A DNA stretch of 42,545 nucleotides from Crocinitomicaceae bacterium (GCA_018663635.1 JABJPZ010000160.1:1-42545), one strand, 5' to 3'; shown: positions 1 to 8,043, counted from the stretch's first letter. Made by a program: numbers and translations. The notes: generated from the letters alone by a model not told the origin.

Positions 1-723
1 ATCGGCTTGAGAATTCTCAGAGAAGCAATGCCTGGTTATGATGTAGTTGGAATCGATTGTGACAATTCAGGTGCAAACATAATTGGTTCGGGTGGTGCAA
101 TTCACTGCATTACTAAGGCCATTGGAGTAGACGACCCATTATTGATTTCTCATCAGGAACTACCTAATACTGCAGATGTCGTTAATCCATATAACGTTGA
201 CGCTTTAATTATGCATCGATCTGGAATAGCTAGCGCAACTTTATTTTACAAAGTTGGGATGACTGGAACTTACGTTCCCGTAGCCATGATTAATACTTCT
301 GCAGATAATTGGTCGGCTGACATTCCTGCACAAAGTGCCGGTACAAAGGTTTTTTATTATATTAATGCAACATCGATATCTGGCAAAAATCAAGTAAGAC
401 CAATAACGGCGCCAGTTGGTTATTTTCATTTTGAAGTTTCTGAAAGTGTAGGGGTTACTAGTGCAGAAATATCTTTTGGTCGTGTATTTCCAAACCCATC
501 AGCAGGTTTGACATGTATTGAAGTGAAGAATACGACTTCTTTTTCAGGAACCTTATCCGTTTATAATGTTCTTGGACAGGAATTAGAAACCATTCATTCT
601 GGTTTCTTTAGCGGTCATAATCGAAAATACTTTATCGATGTCTCTGATTATTCTGCTGGGGCTTATCAGGTTGTACTCAAATCAAATTCTATTTCACAAT
701 CGATGCCATTGCTTGTGCATTAA
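1..723 (+). CDS. Secreted agmatine/peptidylarginine deiminase-family protein with T9SS sorting domain (5' truncated)
   Basis: The reading frame is open from base 1, so the start lies outside the window; the in-frame TTG at 7 is not the true start. The first 45 residues carry the end of a PAD_porph/agmatine deiminase catalytic domain: the GGAIHCITKA stretch corresponds to the family's catalytic-cysteine loop (GGGxIHCIT). A linker of about 100 residues follows. The last 75 or so residues form a T9SS type A sorting domain (FPNPSAG, VYNVLGQEL, and a closing SAGAYQVVLKS stretch). From family knowledge the enzyme would hydrolyse the guanidino group of agmatine or of arginine residues. The sorting domain implies export to the cell surface or medium, which favours a peptidylarginine deiminase-like role over cytosolic polyamine synthesis. 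Substrate is not decidable from this fragment. Confidence 0.8.
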   Translation: MGLRILREAMPGYDVVGIDCDNSGANIIGSGGAIHCITKAIGVDDPLLISHQELPNTADVVNPYNVDALIMHRSGIASATLFYKVGMTGTYVPVAMINTSADNWSADIPAQSAGTKVFYYINATSISGKNQVRPITAPVGYFHFEVSESVGVTSAEISFGRVFPNPSAGLTCIEVKNTTSFSGTLSVYNVLGQELETIHSGFFSGHNRKYFIDVSDYSAGAYQVVLKSNSISQSMPLLVH

Positions 724-740
724 AAAAACATCTTTTCGAA

Positions 741-1406
741 CTAATAGTTTAAGTAATAAACGGCAGTGTCACCAGTATTGCAAGTAATTGAATTACTGTA
801 AGAATTTGTAAAACCATTTTTTGTAACTACCCAACCAATATCAAGAGTGGTATTGCCAAGGGTTAAACATTTTAATGAAGTGTTAACGGTGTCACCAATT
901 AAAACCGAGATGGTGTTGCCACAACAGCTACTGCAAATGGGCTGGCTGCTCGTAATTTGATATTGCAACAAGTCCGAAGAGTCTACCGGGCTTGTATTTT
1001 TAATAATTACTTTGTACCAGGCTTTTGGTTGCAAATAAAAATCATAGGTGTTGGTTTCATTTTTTTGTAGTTCGTCAGAATCAAACACAAGCGATTCACT
1101 AAACCTATTTTGCCCTGCTACATCAATTTTATACTCAATTGCATTGTAAGCTTCAAAATCATGCAAGTATTTACCAAGTGCATTTGAATTAGTGGTATGA
1201 AACACTACAAAATTATTAGAATATGTGCCAGATGAAATTTCTTTTACGGCTAATTGAATTTCTGCATCAGAGACTGCACCAGTGGCATCACTTATTGTTC
1301 CTTCAATTGTAATTCTTGCTGGTTCGGGTTTTTTACAGGAACAAAAGGTTGCGAATAGGACAATTATGAATAAGTTTAAAAAAGAAACAAAAGGAGAACT
1401 TCTCAT
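741..1406 (-). CDS. Hypothetical lipoprotein with carboxypeptidase-regulatory-like domain
   Basis: 221 residues. An N-terminal hydrophobic segment ends in FCSCKK, a lipobox-like site (Cys24), so the protein is probably a lipoprotein. Residues of about 32 to 110 (ITIEGTISDATGAVSDAEIQL onward) look like a carboxypeptidase regulatory-like or Cna-B beta-sandwich, common in Bacteroidota surface lipoproteins. The C-terminal part has a Cys-rich stretch (CSSCC near residue 160) that I do not recognise. The start codon overlaps the stop of the upstream gene by 4 bp (ATGA), so the two are almost certainly co-transcribed. No enzymatic motif is visible and the function is unknown. Confidence 0.6.
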   Translation of the reverse strand: MRSSPFVSFLNLFIIVLFATFCSCKKPEPARITIEGTISDATGAVSDAEIQLAVKEISSGTYSNNFVVFHTTNSNALGKYLHDFEAYNAIEYKIDVAGQNRFSESLVFDSDELQKNETNTYDFYLQPKAWYKVIIKNTSPVDSSDLLQYQITSSQPICSSCCGNTISVLIGDTVNTSLKCLTLGNTTLDIGWVVTKNGFTNSYSNSITCNTGDTAVYYLNY

Positions 1407-2218
1407 TTCATGTTAAAGGTGTCGGTTGCATTATCGTAGCTTAAATAATATTCTGCTTTTTCTAAATTAGAAACCTTCACAGAATCTCCGTAACCTCTTT
1501 TGACTAACCTTCCGTATAAATCATGTATTTCGAATTGTGTAGGTAGAGAAAAAACCAACTCTTTGGTCCTTTTGTTATAGATAAAAGTTAGTTTAGGTAT
1601 AGTCGACTTGTGTATTACAGAAGTACTCTTTTTAATTTTACCTTCATAATTCCTCTGAATAATGCGGAACTTATTGTTTCCAGAAATCAATTGAACTTTA
1701 AATAAATAGTCATGCTTGTCAGGCGTGCCAATTCCAGCAATTTGACCAACATCCACCCATTTATTCCATTTAAATTGTTGTACAATATAGTCTAAAATAC
1801 CTGCTTCATTGGAAGTGGTCCAGGTTAATATTCCTTCCGAGTTTAAATCAATTTTTTCGGTTTCGAACGTTGGTTTTGGCTTTAGACCCGCTGGATTTAA
1901 AACTTTAGGCGCACAACCACTTTTGTGTTTGATTTCAATAACAACTCTTTCCCCTGTCTTCAAGTCGAATTGTTTTAAGTCAATTTCAAATGCTTTGCCA
2001 TTTACCTCATCAGGTATGAGTTCTCCATTCACTCTAACTTCATAAGTGCAGTAACCGACTCCATTCTCCGGATACGGATTTGCAACATATATATTTCGAT
2101 TTTGGTATTTGCCTTCAAGAATAATAATCCCTTCTTTTTCATAATCATTCACGTCATATGTGAAAGACATGAGTATGACCAAAATGGATATGGCTACTAT
2201 TTGAAGAAGTGGTTGCAT
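1403..2218 (-). CDS. Hypothetical exported protein with degenerate T9SS-like tail
   Basis: 271 residues. The N-terminus (MQPLLQIVAISILVILMSFT) is a signal peptide or membrane anchor. The middle has beta-rich segments, with WTTSNEAGILDYIVQQ around residue 135 reminiscent of the fibronectin-like segment that often precedes T9SS tails. The last 45 residues (FEIHDLYGRLV, then YYLSYDNA) resemble the strands of a T9SS type A sorting domain but lack the usual YPNP motif. It is the first gene of a two-gene minus-strand unit with the lipoprotein downstream (4 bp overlap). Family not recognised; the export prediction is the firm part. Confidence 0.6.
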   Translation of the reverse strand: MQPLLQIVAISILVILMSFTYDVNDYEKEGIIILEGKYQNRNIYVANPYPENGVGYCTYEVRVNGELIPDEVNGKAFEIDLKQFDLKTGERVVIEIKHKSGCAPKVLNPAGLKPKPTFETEKIDLNSEGILTWTTSNEAGILDYIVQQFKWNKWVDVGQIAGIGTPDKHDYLFKVQLISGNNKFRIIQRNYEGKIKKSTSVIHKSTIPKLTFIYNKRTKELVFSLPTQFEIHDLYGRLVKRGYGDSVKVSNLEKAEYYLSYDNATDTFNMK

Positions 2219-2265
2219 GGGTTAAAGTTACAATGTATACGTTAAATAGCCATAAAAGTGACACA

Positions 2266-2280
2266 GAAATGTTACATTTC
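2266..2280. promoter_or_regulatory. Perfect 15-bp palindrome upstream of the exported-protein gene
   Basis: The sequence GAAATGTTACATTTC is a perfect inverted repeat (7+1+7). It lies 48-62 bp upstream of the minus-strand start at 2218 and 16 bp downstream of the Smr gene stop at 2296. Position and symmetry fit an operator for the gene starting at 2218. It could also be chance in AT-rich DNA. The arms are too close to make a long terminator stem. Confidence 0.3.
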
Positions 2281-2295
2281 GCTCAATATCATGGA

Positions 2296-2550
2296 TTAAT
2301 GCCTAAAATGAATAAACAAACGACCCCAATTCTTCCCATCCTTTTCTACTCTGTGGTACTTTTGTTTGATTGTTTTCTGGTTTAAAAATCGGAGAACTTT
2401 CTTTTTTAGTTGACCAGAGCCTTTCCCTGGAATGATTTCAACCAATTTTATTTTTTTTTCGATGGCCTCTTCAACGATGTCTTCCAGAGCTTGATCAATC
2501 AAATTGCCTTTGTTGTAAATAGCGTGAAGGTCTAACTTAAGTTTGGCCAT
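2296..2550 (-). CDS. Smr-domain protein (stand-alone)
   Basis: 84 residues from the ATG at 2550 (MAKLKLDLH). A longer frame exists upstream, but it would overlap the neighbouring gene by over 100 bp and its first 34 residues do not fit the family. The product is little more than an Smr domain: LDLH near the N-terminus and the GKGSG loop (about residues 46-50) followed by LKKKVLRFL. Smr domains have been linked to nicking or RNA-endonuclease activity and to MutS2 tails; stand-alone bacterial copies are poorly characterised. The start overlaps the 3' end of the ACP phosphodiesterase gene by 14 bp, suggesting one transcript. Confidence 0.8.
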   Translation of the reverse strand: MAKLKLDLHAIYNKGNLIDQALEDIVEEAIEKKIKLVEIIPGKGSGQLKKKVLRFLNQKTIKQKYHRVEKDGKNWGRLFIHFRH

Positions 2551-3130
2551 GACGAATTTTATAGGAATTACAAAAGTCGACAATTTGTGGAAAAAAACAA
2601 TTGAATTCAGCATCATATAAATTCTCGTGCAATAACAAATCTGAGCTTGCATTTTTCATATTGTTTTGGAACTTGGTTCTTTTGGATAATCCATTAAGCG
2701 CTTTAGAAATACCTATTACATTTTGATAGCTGCTCAGCCAATTGTCTTCGACCATTTTGTGAAATATCAATTGGGATAATGGCGGCATGGATTCGATGTT
2801 CTGTTCAAGAATTTGATATTTGTTACGGATGAACATTTCTAGCGGTTCTTCGCTATATTTCAACCAATTCTTGCAAAGGAAATAGTCATAAAATAAATCT
2901 ACTAGGACTCCAGAAAATTTATGATGTCGAGGGTATAGCCGCTCTTTACCTTTTAATACAACTTTATGATTATCAGTGAATGAGTCAATTGCTCTATGCA
3001 TCTTAATTCCCATTGCTATTCGCCGGGAATAGTTTGAAAAAGCTTTCCCTTTAACAGCATCGCCAATAAAGTTGCCAACTAGCAATTCGTTATCATTTCC
3101 ACTAAGAAAAAGATGCGCAAGGTAATTCAT
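2537..3130 (-). CDS. acpH: ACP phosphodiesterase (AcpH/DUF479 family)
   Basis: 197 residues, full length for the family. The protein opens with MNYLAHLFLS and GNFIGDAVKGK, then has the HRAIDSFTDNH motif (about residues 45-55) and LVDLFYDYFL, all characteristic of AcpH. The family belongs to the HD-like phosphodiesterases and releases 4'-phosphopantetheine from holo acyl carrier protein. Start chosen at ATG 3130, which gives the canonical N-terminus. It is divergent from the histidine kinase gene at 3211 (80 bp between). The Smr gene follows with a 14 bp overlap. Biological role in Bacteroidota is untested. Confidence 0.85.
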   Translation of the reverse strand: MNYLAHLFLSGNDNELLVGNFIGDAVKGKAFSNYSRRIAMGIKMHRAIDSFTDNHKVVLKGKERLYPRHHKFSGVLVDLFYDYFLCKNWLKYSEEPLEMFIRNKYQILEQNIESMPPLSQLIFHKMVEDNWLSSYQNVIGISKALNGLSKRTKFQNNMKNASSDLLLHENLYDAEFNCFFPQIVDFCNSYKIRHGQT

Positions 3131-3210
3131 TGGTAATTATGTTCTATTGTGATTTGATTCATACCTTTCCAGTAAATTTAGTAAAAACACTAATTGTTTA
3201 GTTTATCAAT

Positions 3211-4242
3211 ATGAGTAAGGTTGTTTCTTATTGGATTGCTCAGGTGCTGGGTTGGGGAACACTGATTACATTGGGTTTAATTTTTCAGAAAGGAGATATA
3301 CAGCCGGAATTTATTTTGGAGGCGGCACTTTTCTTTCTGTCAGGAATAGCAATAACTCATTTATACAGAAGCATTATTATTAAATGGAATTGGTTAACGC
3401 TAAAATTGATTAAGCTAATTCCACTTGTATTACTCGTAAGTATTCTATTGTCTGTGCTGTTTTTTTCTGCTGATTTTATGATGGATTATTTTCTGGGAAG
3501 GCGACCGATTATATTGAATAACTCAGGTAAAGTAATTTTCCAGATTCTGAGTTATGCTTCTTACTTTTTATTTTGGTCAATTATCTATTTTGGATACCAT
3601 CTTTTTGAAAAATCTCGAGAACAGGAAATAAGAAATATAAAACTCATAGCAACTAAAAATGTAGCTGAATTACAAAATCTGAGAACACAACTTAACCCTC
3701 ATTTTATGTTTAATTCCATGAATAGTATCAGGGCTCTAGTCGATGAGAATCCTGAAAAAGCTAAAGTCGGAATCACCAAGCTATCTAATTTACTCAGAAG
3801 TACTTTGATAGCAGGTAAAAAAGATTTATTGCCATTCGAAGATGAATTAGATATCGTAAAGGATTATCTAGATTTGGAAAAAATTCGATTCGAAGAACGC
3901 TTAAATTTTTCATTTGAAATTGATACTGAATTATTGAAGAGAAATTTCCCCCCGTTGTTATTGCAAACCATTGTTGAAAATGCAGTTAAACACGGTATTT
4001 CAAGTTTGTCTCAGGGAGGGCGAGTTTATATTTCTGCCAAAATGGAAGATGATAATATGATTATTCGGGTTTTAAATTCGGGAAACTATCATCCAGACAA
4101 ACGTTCTAAATCCACGGCTATAGGAATCGAGAATTCGAAAAAAAGGCTGCAAATCATGTTTGGAGATAAAGCACATTTGAAAATTGGAAATTATGCGGAT
4201 GAGGTTAGAACGACAATTACTCTTCCTTTGATAAATATATAG
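3211..4242 (+). CDS. LytS-type sensor histidine kinase
   Basis: 343 residues. Four hydrophobic segments (about 5-25, 35-52, 68-90 and 112-133) make a membrane-embedded N-terminal half with almost no periplasmic domain. A short coiled linker leads to the His_kinase domain of the LytS/YehU group: LNPHFMFNSMNS with the phospho-acceptor His164, then the HATPase part with an N-box (VENAVKHG, Asn257) and a GIENSKKRL loop near residue 305. It sits 1 bp upstream of a LytTR response regulator, its obvious partner. With no sensory domain outside the membrane, the signal is probably membrane-borne or comes through another protein (inference). Confidence 0.93.
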   Translation: MSKVVSYWIAQVLGWGTLITLGLIFQKGDIQPEFILEAALFFLSGIAITHLYRSIIIKWNWLTLKLIKLIPLVLLVSILLSVLFFSADFMMDYFLGRRPIILNNSGKVIFQILSYASYFLFWSIIYFGYHLFEKSREQEIRNIKLIATKNVAELQNLRTQLNPHFMFNSMNSIRALVDENPEKAKVGITKLSNLLRSTLIAGKKDLLPFEDELDIVKDYLDLEKIRFEERLNFSFEIDTELLKRNFPPLLLQTIVENAVKHGISSLSQGGRVYISAKMEDDNMIIRVLNSGNYHPDKRSKSTAIGIENSKKRLQIMFGDKAHLKIGNYADEVRTTITLPLINI

Positions 4243-4243
4243 T

Positions 4244-4966
4244 ATGAAAATAATAATTATTGATGATGAAAGATTGGCCCGTCAGGAACTTGCAAATTTA
4301 TTGAGTGAGTATGCCGAGGTAGAAATAGTAGATCAGTGCAGCAATGCTAACGACGCAATCGCTAGTATTGAAAAATGGAATCCAGATCTTATTTTTTTAG
4401 ATATTAACATGCCCGAAAAATCTGGTTTTGATCTTTTGATAGAATTAGAATACGTTCCTAAAGTTATTTTTGTAACCGCCTATGACGAATTTGCATTAAA
4501 GGCATTTGAAGTGAACGCATTAGATTACTTGCTAAAGCCCGTTGATCCGAATCGTTTACAGGATGCGGTTAACAGGATTAGTGCTGAAGAAGAATTAAGT
4601 CCAGATATATTTGAAGAGCAGAATGGAAGGCTTGGAATGAATGATCAAATATTTTTAAAAGATGGGGAAAAGTGCTGGTTTGTTCGATTGGAAGATATCC
4701 GACTGTTTGAATCAGAAGGGAATTACGTTCGTGTATTTTTTCAAAATTTTAAACCGCTAATTCTGAAGTCATTGAATACCTTGAATGATCGGTTAGACCA
4801 AAAACATTTCTTTAGAGTAAGCAGAAAGTACATTGTTAATTTATCATACATTGATAAAGTTGAAAACTGGTTTAATGGAGGCCTTCAGTTAACATTGAAA
4901 AATGGGGAAAAAATAGAGGTCTCTCGCCGACAAGCAACAAAATTCAAAGACTTAATGAGTCTATAA
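4244..4966 (+). CDS. LytTR-family response regulator
   Basis: 240 residues. Residues 1-120 are a receiver domain: acidic pocket IIDDER (Asp7, Asp8), phospho-acceptor Asp53 in FLDINMP, and the conserved Lys in YLLKPVD. Residues of about 135-240 are a LytTR DNA-binding domain (GNYVRVFF, then FFRVSRKYIVNL and the closing KNGEKIEVSRRQ). The start codon is 1 bp after the kinase stop, so the pair forms one operon. Target genes cannot be read from the sequence; LytTR regulators usually bind paired direct repeats. Confidence 0.95.
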   Translation: MKIIIIDDERLARQELANLLSEYAEVEIVDQCSNANDAIASIEKWNPDLIFLDINMPEKSGFDLLIELEYVPKVIFVTAYDEFALKAFEVNALDYLLKPVDPNRLQDAVNRISAEEELSPDIFEEQNGRLGMNDQIFLKDGEKCWFVRLEDIRLFESEGNYVRVFFQNFKPLILKSLNTLNDRLDQKHFFRVSRKYIVNLSYIDKVENWFNGGLQLTLKNGEKIEVSRRQATKFKDLMSL

Positions 4967-5072
4967 ATTCATCGTAATATTTCAACGTTTTATCCATGCC
5001 AAAATTTAGTTAGTAGAAATTCTGTAACGAGTTTAAATTATTGTTCCCATATTGTAGATAAGAAATCAACGC

Positions 5073-5465
5073 ATGGATCAACTTTACATTCAGGAAACTG
5101 CTCTCACGCCAGAAGTTATTTTCCGCCCTAGTGATGGTACTTTTGTAATTTCAGGAAAGTCAATTCCTGAGGATGCTGAGTCCTTTTATAGTCCAATTCT
5201 AGATTGGGTGGATCAATTCTCTAAAAATGTATCTTGTGAGGTACATTTATCTATTGAATTAGAATTCTTCAATATATCGTCTTCTAAAAGGCTACTATTC
5301 TTAATGTACAAGCTAAATGAGCTTGTGGATCAAGGAGAAAAAGTAGAAATAACATGGATGTGTAAGGAGAATGATGATGATATGTACGAGGTAGGTCAAG
5401 ATTATGCATTTATGGTGAATATTCCATTTCATTTTTATGCTAACGGTGAAAAAATGCTAGCGTAA
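5073..5465 (+). CDS. SiaC-family (DUF1987) regulatory phosphoprotein, copy 1
   Basis: 130 residues covering the whole DUF1987/SiaC fold, with the family landmarks VISGKSIPEDAESFY (about 25-39), LDWVDQF and FFNISSSK (65-72). In Pseudomonas SiaC the phosphorylated residue is a threonine in the equivalent NTSS-type motif; here position 68 is Ile, followed by three serines. In that system SiaC binds a diguanylate cyclase and is controlled by a kinase (SiaB) and phosphatase (SiaA). None of these partners is visible in this window. A second, diverged copy lies at 40359-40736 and also starts the motif region at residue 67. Possible link to the kinase/regulator pair 107 bp upstream is positional only. 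Confidence 0.85.
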   Translation: MDQLYIQETALTPEVIFRPSDGTFVISGKSIPEDAESFYSPILDWVDQFSKNVSCEVHLSIELEFFNISSSKRLLFLMYKLNELVDQGEKVEITWMCKENDDDMYEVGQDYAFMVNIPFHFYANGEKMLA

Positions 5466-5574
5466 CGATTTGTTTTTCGATTTTTTTTTAATTTCTAATC
5501 ATTAATAGGGAATCTTCTTTGACCTAAAACCATTTTTCTCAAAAGAATTCTATAATATCTGATGGAATAATCAA

Positions 5575-5865
5575 TTGAAACCTAGTTTTGTACTATTTTT
5601 GGCCGAATCAGTGCGAATAGTAAAAGAAATACCTCATAGACAGTTCAAAATTACCATCTTTTCATGGAATGGGAAGTTCCAGATTAAAATAGAACTTGAT
5701 CAATACGAACAGGTTTTCAAAATTAATGAACAGGATGTTGAAGGAATAGATGATGTTGTAAACATGTTAGATGCCGACTTCCTGAAAACTACCATGCATC
5801 GTTTCTTAACTATGCGCTCTGATTTTACAGAATCTTTCAAGCGAAAAAATTTTATCAATGAATAA
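5575..5865 (+). CDS. Small hypothetical protein with TTG start
   Basis: 96 residues. There is no ATG in frame before residue 63, and a stop codon (5560-5562) lies just upstream, so the TTG at 5575 is the only sensible start. The sequence is mixed alpha/beta and charged, without signal peptide or membrane segment; FKITIFSWNGKFQIKIELDQ looks like a beta hairpin and the C-terminal half is helical. The 3' end overlaps the OmpH-like gene by 8 bp, and that gene overlaps the DUF4924 gene, so this is the first member of a three-gene unit. I do not recognise the family. Confidence 0.65.
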   Translation: MKPSFVLFLAESVRIVKEIPHRQFKITIFSWNGKFQIKIELDQYEQVFKINEQDVEGIDDVVNMLDADFLKTTMHRFLTMRSDFTESFKRKNFINE

Positions 5866-6532
5866 TAAAGCCCTTTCCGTGGTTAACGTTCTGCTAATAG
5901 TAGCAGTGATAGTACTGTTTATCATGCAACTGAATAATTCAGAACCTGTAGTACATCATGAACAACTGATTGATAAGCCGGTTTCAGAAGAAAATATCCA
6001 AGATCAAGTTTTGACAAAGCCGGATTCTGCCACTGTTAAACTTCCAGAATTCAATCGAGGTTTGAAAATTGCATTTGTTAATTCGGATAGTCTTAATAAG
6101 AATTATAAGTATTATGAGGATGCGAAAAACGAGATCAGCCAGGAATTGGCCAAGGTGCAGGGAAGAATAGAAGGAAAAAAAAATACCCTAATGAAAAAGT
6201 ATGCTGCTTTAGAACAAAAGGCCCAAGGTGGTCAAATGTGGAATGATGAAATTCAAGCAGAAGCTGCTAAACTGCAGGAACAAGAAATGAGATTGGGGCA
6301 AGAAGCACAAGAGCTCCAGGCAAAACTTGCTAATGTAGAATATGAAGTTACGTTAAAAGTAATCAACGAAACAGCCGATTACTTAGATGAAATTGGTAAG
6401 GAATTGGGATATGATTATGTACTTACTTATGCGAAGTCTAATCAAATCATTGTTTTCGCGAACGAAGAATTCGATATTACTGATTATGTAACGAAAAAAT
6501 TAAATGAAGCATACGCTTCAAAAAAGAACTGA
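5858..6532 (+). CDS. OmpH/Skp-family periplasmic chaperone-like protein, membrane anchored
   Basis: 224 residues. Residues 5-23 (VVNVLLIVAVIVLFIM) are hydrophobic and are not followed by an obvious cleavage site, so the protein is probably anchored in the inner membrane with its bulk in the periplasm. A low-complexity linker leads to an OmpH domain from about residue 68: IAFVNSDSLNKNYKYY (the family's start), a long coiled coil rich in Gln, Glu and Ala, and the terminal GYDYVLTYA segment typical of OmpH. Skp/OmpH proteins hold unfolded outer-membrane proteins. It overlaps the upstream small gene by 8 bp and the DUF4924 gene by 1 bp. Confidence 0.88.
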   Translation: MNNKALSVVNVLLIVAVIVLFIMQLNNSEPVVHHEQLIDKPVSEENIQDQVLTKPDSATVKLPEFNRGLKIAFVNSDSLNKNYKYYEDAKNEISQELAKVQGRIEGKKNTLMKKYAALEQKAQGGQMWNDEIQAEAAKLQEQEMRLGQEAQELQAKLANVEYEVTLKVINETADYLDEIGKELGYDYVLTYAKSNQIIVFANEEFDITDYVTKKLNEAYASKKN

Positions 6533-7083
6533 TGCTAATTGCCCAAGCTAAAAAGGAGGAGAACGTTGTTGAATACGTATTGTATATGTTTCAACTTCAG
6601 GATTTAATACGAGGACTGCGCTTTGAAGAGGAGTCTATTCGATCGAATTTGGCCATGCCCATGGCCAAATCCAAGGAGGAAGAAGAATTGATAATGGATT
6701 GGTATCGTGACCTAGTTAAAAAGATGACAACAGAGGGTTTACGTGAAAAAGGGTTTGTAAGTGATGTACTTTCCGTCATCGGCGAATTATCACTTTTGCA
6801 CGGAATGCTCATGCAACAGCTCAATGATAAAACATACGCTGGTATTTTTGAAAAAGCAATGCCTTTTATAGAAGAGTATAAAGTCAAATCAAAAGATGAA
6901 AAAGTGTCAGATATCTTGATTTGCGTCAATGCGATGTATGCAAAATTATTACTTAAATTAAAGAAGACTCCAATTTCGAAAGAGTCGGAAGAGGCGTTCA
7001 CCACGTTTTCTGCTTTATTGGCCTACCTTGCAATCAAATACAAAGAAATGTATCAAGGTAAACTGTCGTATTCTTTAAATTGA
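6532..7083 (+). CDS. DUF4924 family protein
   Basis: 183 residues. The N-terminus (LIAQAKKEENVVEYVLYMFQLQDLIR) matches what I know of the Bacteroidota-specific DUF4924 family. The protein is almost entirely helical and cytosolic, with no signal peptide. Start ATG at 6532 overlaps the OmpH stop by one base (TGATG), implying translational coupling. Function is unknown; the recurring question is whether it works with the OmpH-like protein it is coupled to. Confidence 0.8.
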   Translation: MLIAQAKKEENVVEYVLYMFQLQDLIRGLRFEEESIRSNLAMPMAKSKEEEELIMDWYRDLVKKMTTEGLREKGFVSDVLSVIGELSLLHGMLMQQLNDKTYAGIFEKAMPFIEEYKVKSKDEKVSDILICVNAMYAKLLLKLKKTPISKESEEAFTTFSALLAYLAIKYKEMYQGKLSYSLN

Positions 7084-7140
7084 TTCTTAAATCAGCTTAA
7101 ACTAAATAATATTCGATAAAATCAGTTTTAATCTTTACGC

Positions 7141-7169
7141 TTGCGTATATTAGTGTGCAAGTATCTTTC
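7141..7169 (+). promoter_or_regulatory. Candidate Bacteroidota-type promoter with embedded inverted repeat
   Basis: TTG at 7141-7143, an 18 bp spacer and TATCTTTC at 7162-7169 fit the Bacteroidota primary sigma consensus (TTG, TAnnTTTG) with one mismatch. It lies about 25 bp upstream of the lipoprotein start at 7195. A short inverted repeat (CTTGC at 7140-7144, GCAAG at 7157-7161) falls exactly between the two boxes, where a repressor could block polymerase. Confidence 0.4.
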
Positions 7170-7194
7170 TAATCATTAGTTGAATAGTTAAAAA

Positions 7195-8043
7195 ATGAAA
7201 GCGAACATGATAAGAAACTCATTAATTTTTCCATCCATTCTACTCTTTGTTGCTATGCTCTGTTCCTGCGCGAGCGATGATCACGATGAAATAGTTGAAG
7301 AAGAGGATTACAATAAACCAATAGCAAACCTTGCTTTAGACGAGGTGGAGTTGGTAATGATTCCAACACCGGTTCAAACTCCAACCATATTGGTTCATTC
7401 TAAATGCAACTATAATCCAAGCCATATTGAGTTTGCTGACCTTGTAAATAAGTCTACGACCAGCAGTCAAAAAGCGATTAGTTTAGGAATTAGTATTGTG
7501 GATTTTACCTACGCAGGTGTTAATAAAGACCATATTTTGGCCAAAGAGAAATTAGCAAATTGCATAGGTTTAATGGATGACTTAGGAATAGACATTCCTA
7601 AGGATGAGAAATTTTTAGCCAGAATAGAGGATAATATGGAAAACAACGATTCACTCTCGTTTTATGTCCTTTCTGCTTTTGAAAGAAGCACACAGTATTT
7701 TAAAAACACAGACAAGGAGGAGCTAGGGATATCCATTTTAGTGGGTACCGCTTTAGAAAGCTCTCTTCTTTTAACTCAAGATTTGAATCCTGAGCTGAAT
7801 AGTTTGTATTTTAATTTCTTTAGCCAGCAAAAACAGTACGCCATGGGTTTAGAGGTTATTATGAGAAGATTTAAAGGGCTTGAATCGATGAAAAGAAATA
7901 TAGAAATTGCTGAAAAGTTGAGAGGAGCCTTTGAAAAGTATGAAGAATGGGCAACTTCGGCGGATAGTGCGTTAAGGTTCGAAGAAAGCAAGGACAACTT
8001 AATTGCTGAAATTATTGAAGTAAAAGAAAATTGTTACCATTAA
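7195..8043 (+). CDS. Hypothetical lipoprotein, helical
   Basis: 282 residues. The signal peptide ends in AMLCSC, giving a lipobox with Cys25, followed by an acidic linker (SDDHDEIVEEED) typical of Bacteroidota surface-lipoprotein export signals. From about residue 70 onward the mature part is predominantly helical, with no motif I recognise; VNKSTTSSQKAISLGISIVDFTYAG suggests membrane-proximal amphipathic helices. A promoter candidate stands directly upstream. The next gene starts 11 bp after the stop, so the G8-like secreted protein may be in the same transcript. Function unknown. Confidence 0.7.
   Translation: MKANMIRNSLIFPSILLFVAMLCSCASDDHDEIVEEEDYNKPIANLALDEVELVMIPTPVQTPTILVHSKCNYNPSHIEFADLVNKSTTSSQKAISLGISIVDFTYAGVNKDHILAKEKLANCIGLMDDLGIDIPKDEKFLARIEDNMENNDSLSFYVLSAFERSTQYFKNTDKEELGISILVGTALESSLLLTQDLNPELNSLYFNFFSQQKQYAMGLEVIMRRFKGLESMKRNIEIAEKLRGAFEKYEEWATSADSALRFEESKDNLIAEIIEVKENCYH

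Noticed and set aside
5551-5556. TATAAT with TTGACC at 5519 as an enteric-type promoter
   Set aside because: Spacing of 26 bp is too long, and Bacteroidota use a different consensus.
6597-7004. 135-codon open frame on the minus strand
   Set aside because: Lies wholly antisense to the DUF4924 gene, whose frame has family support; the antisense product is low-complexity and Ser-rich.
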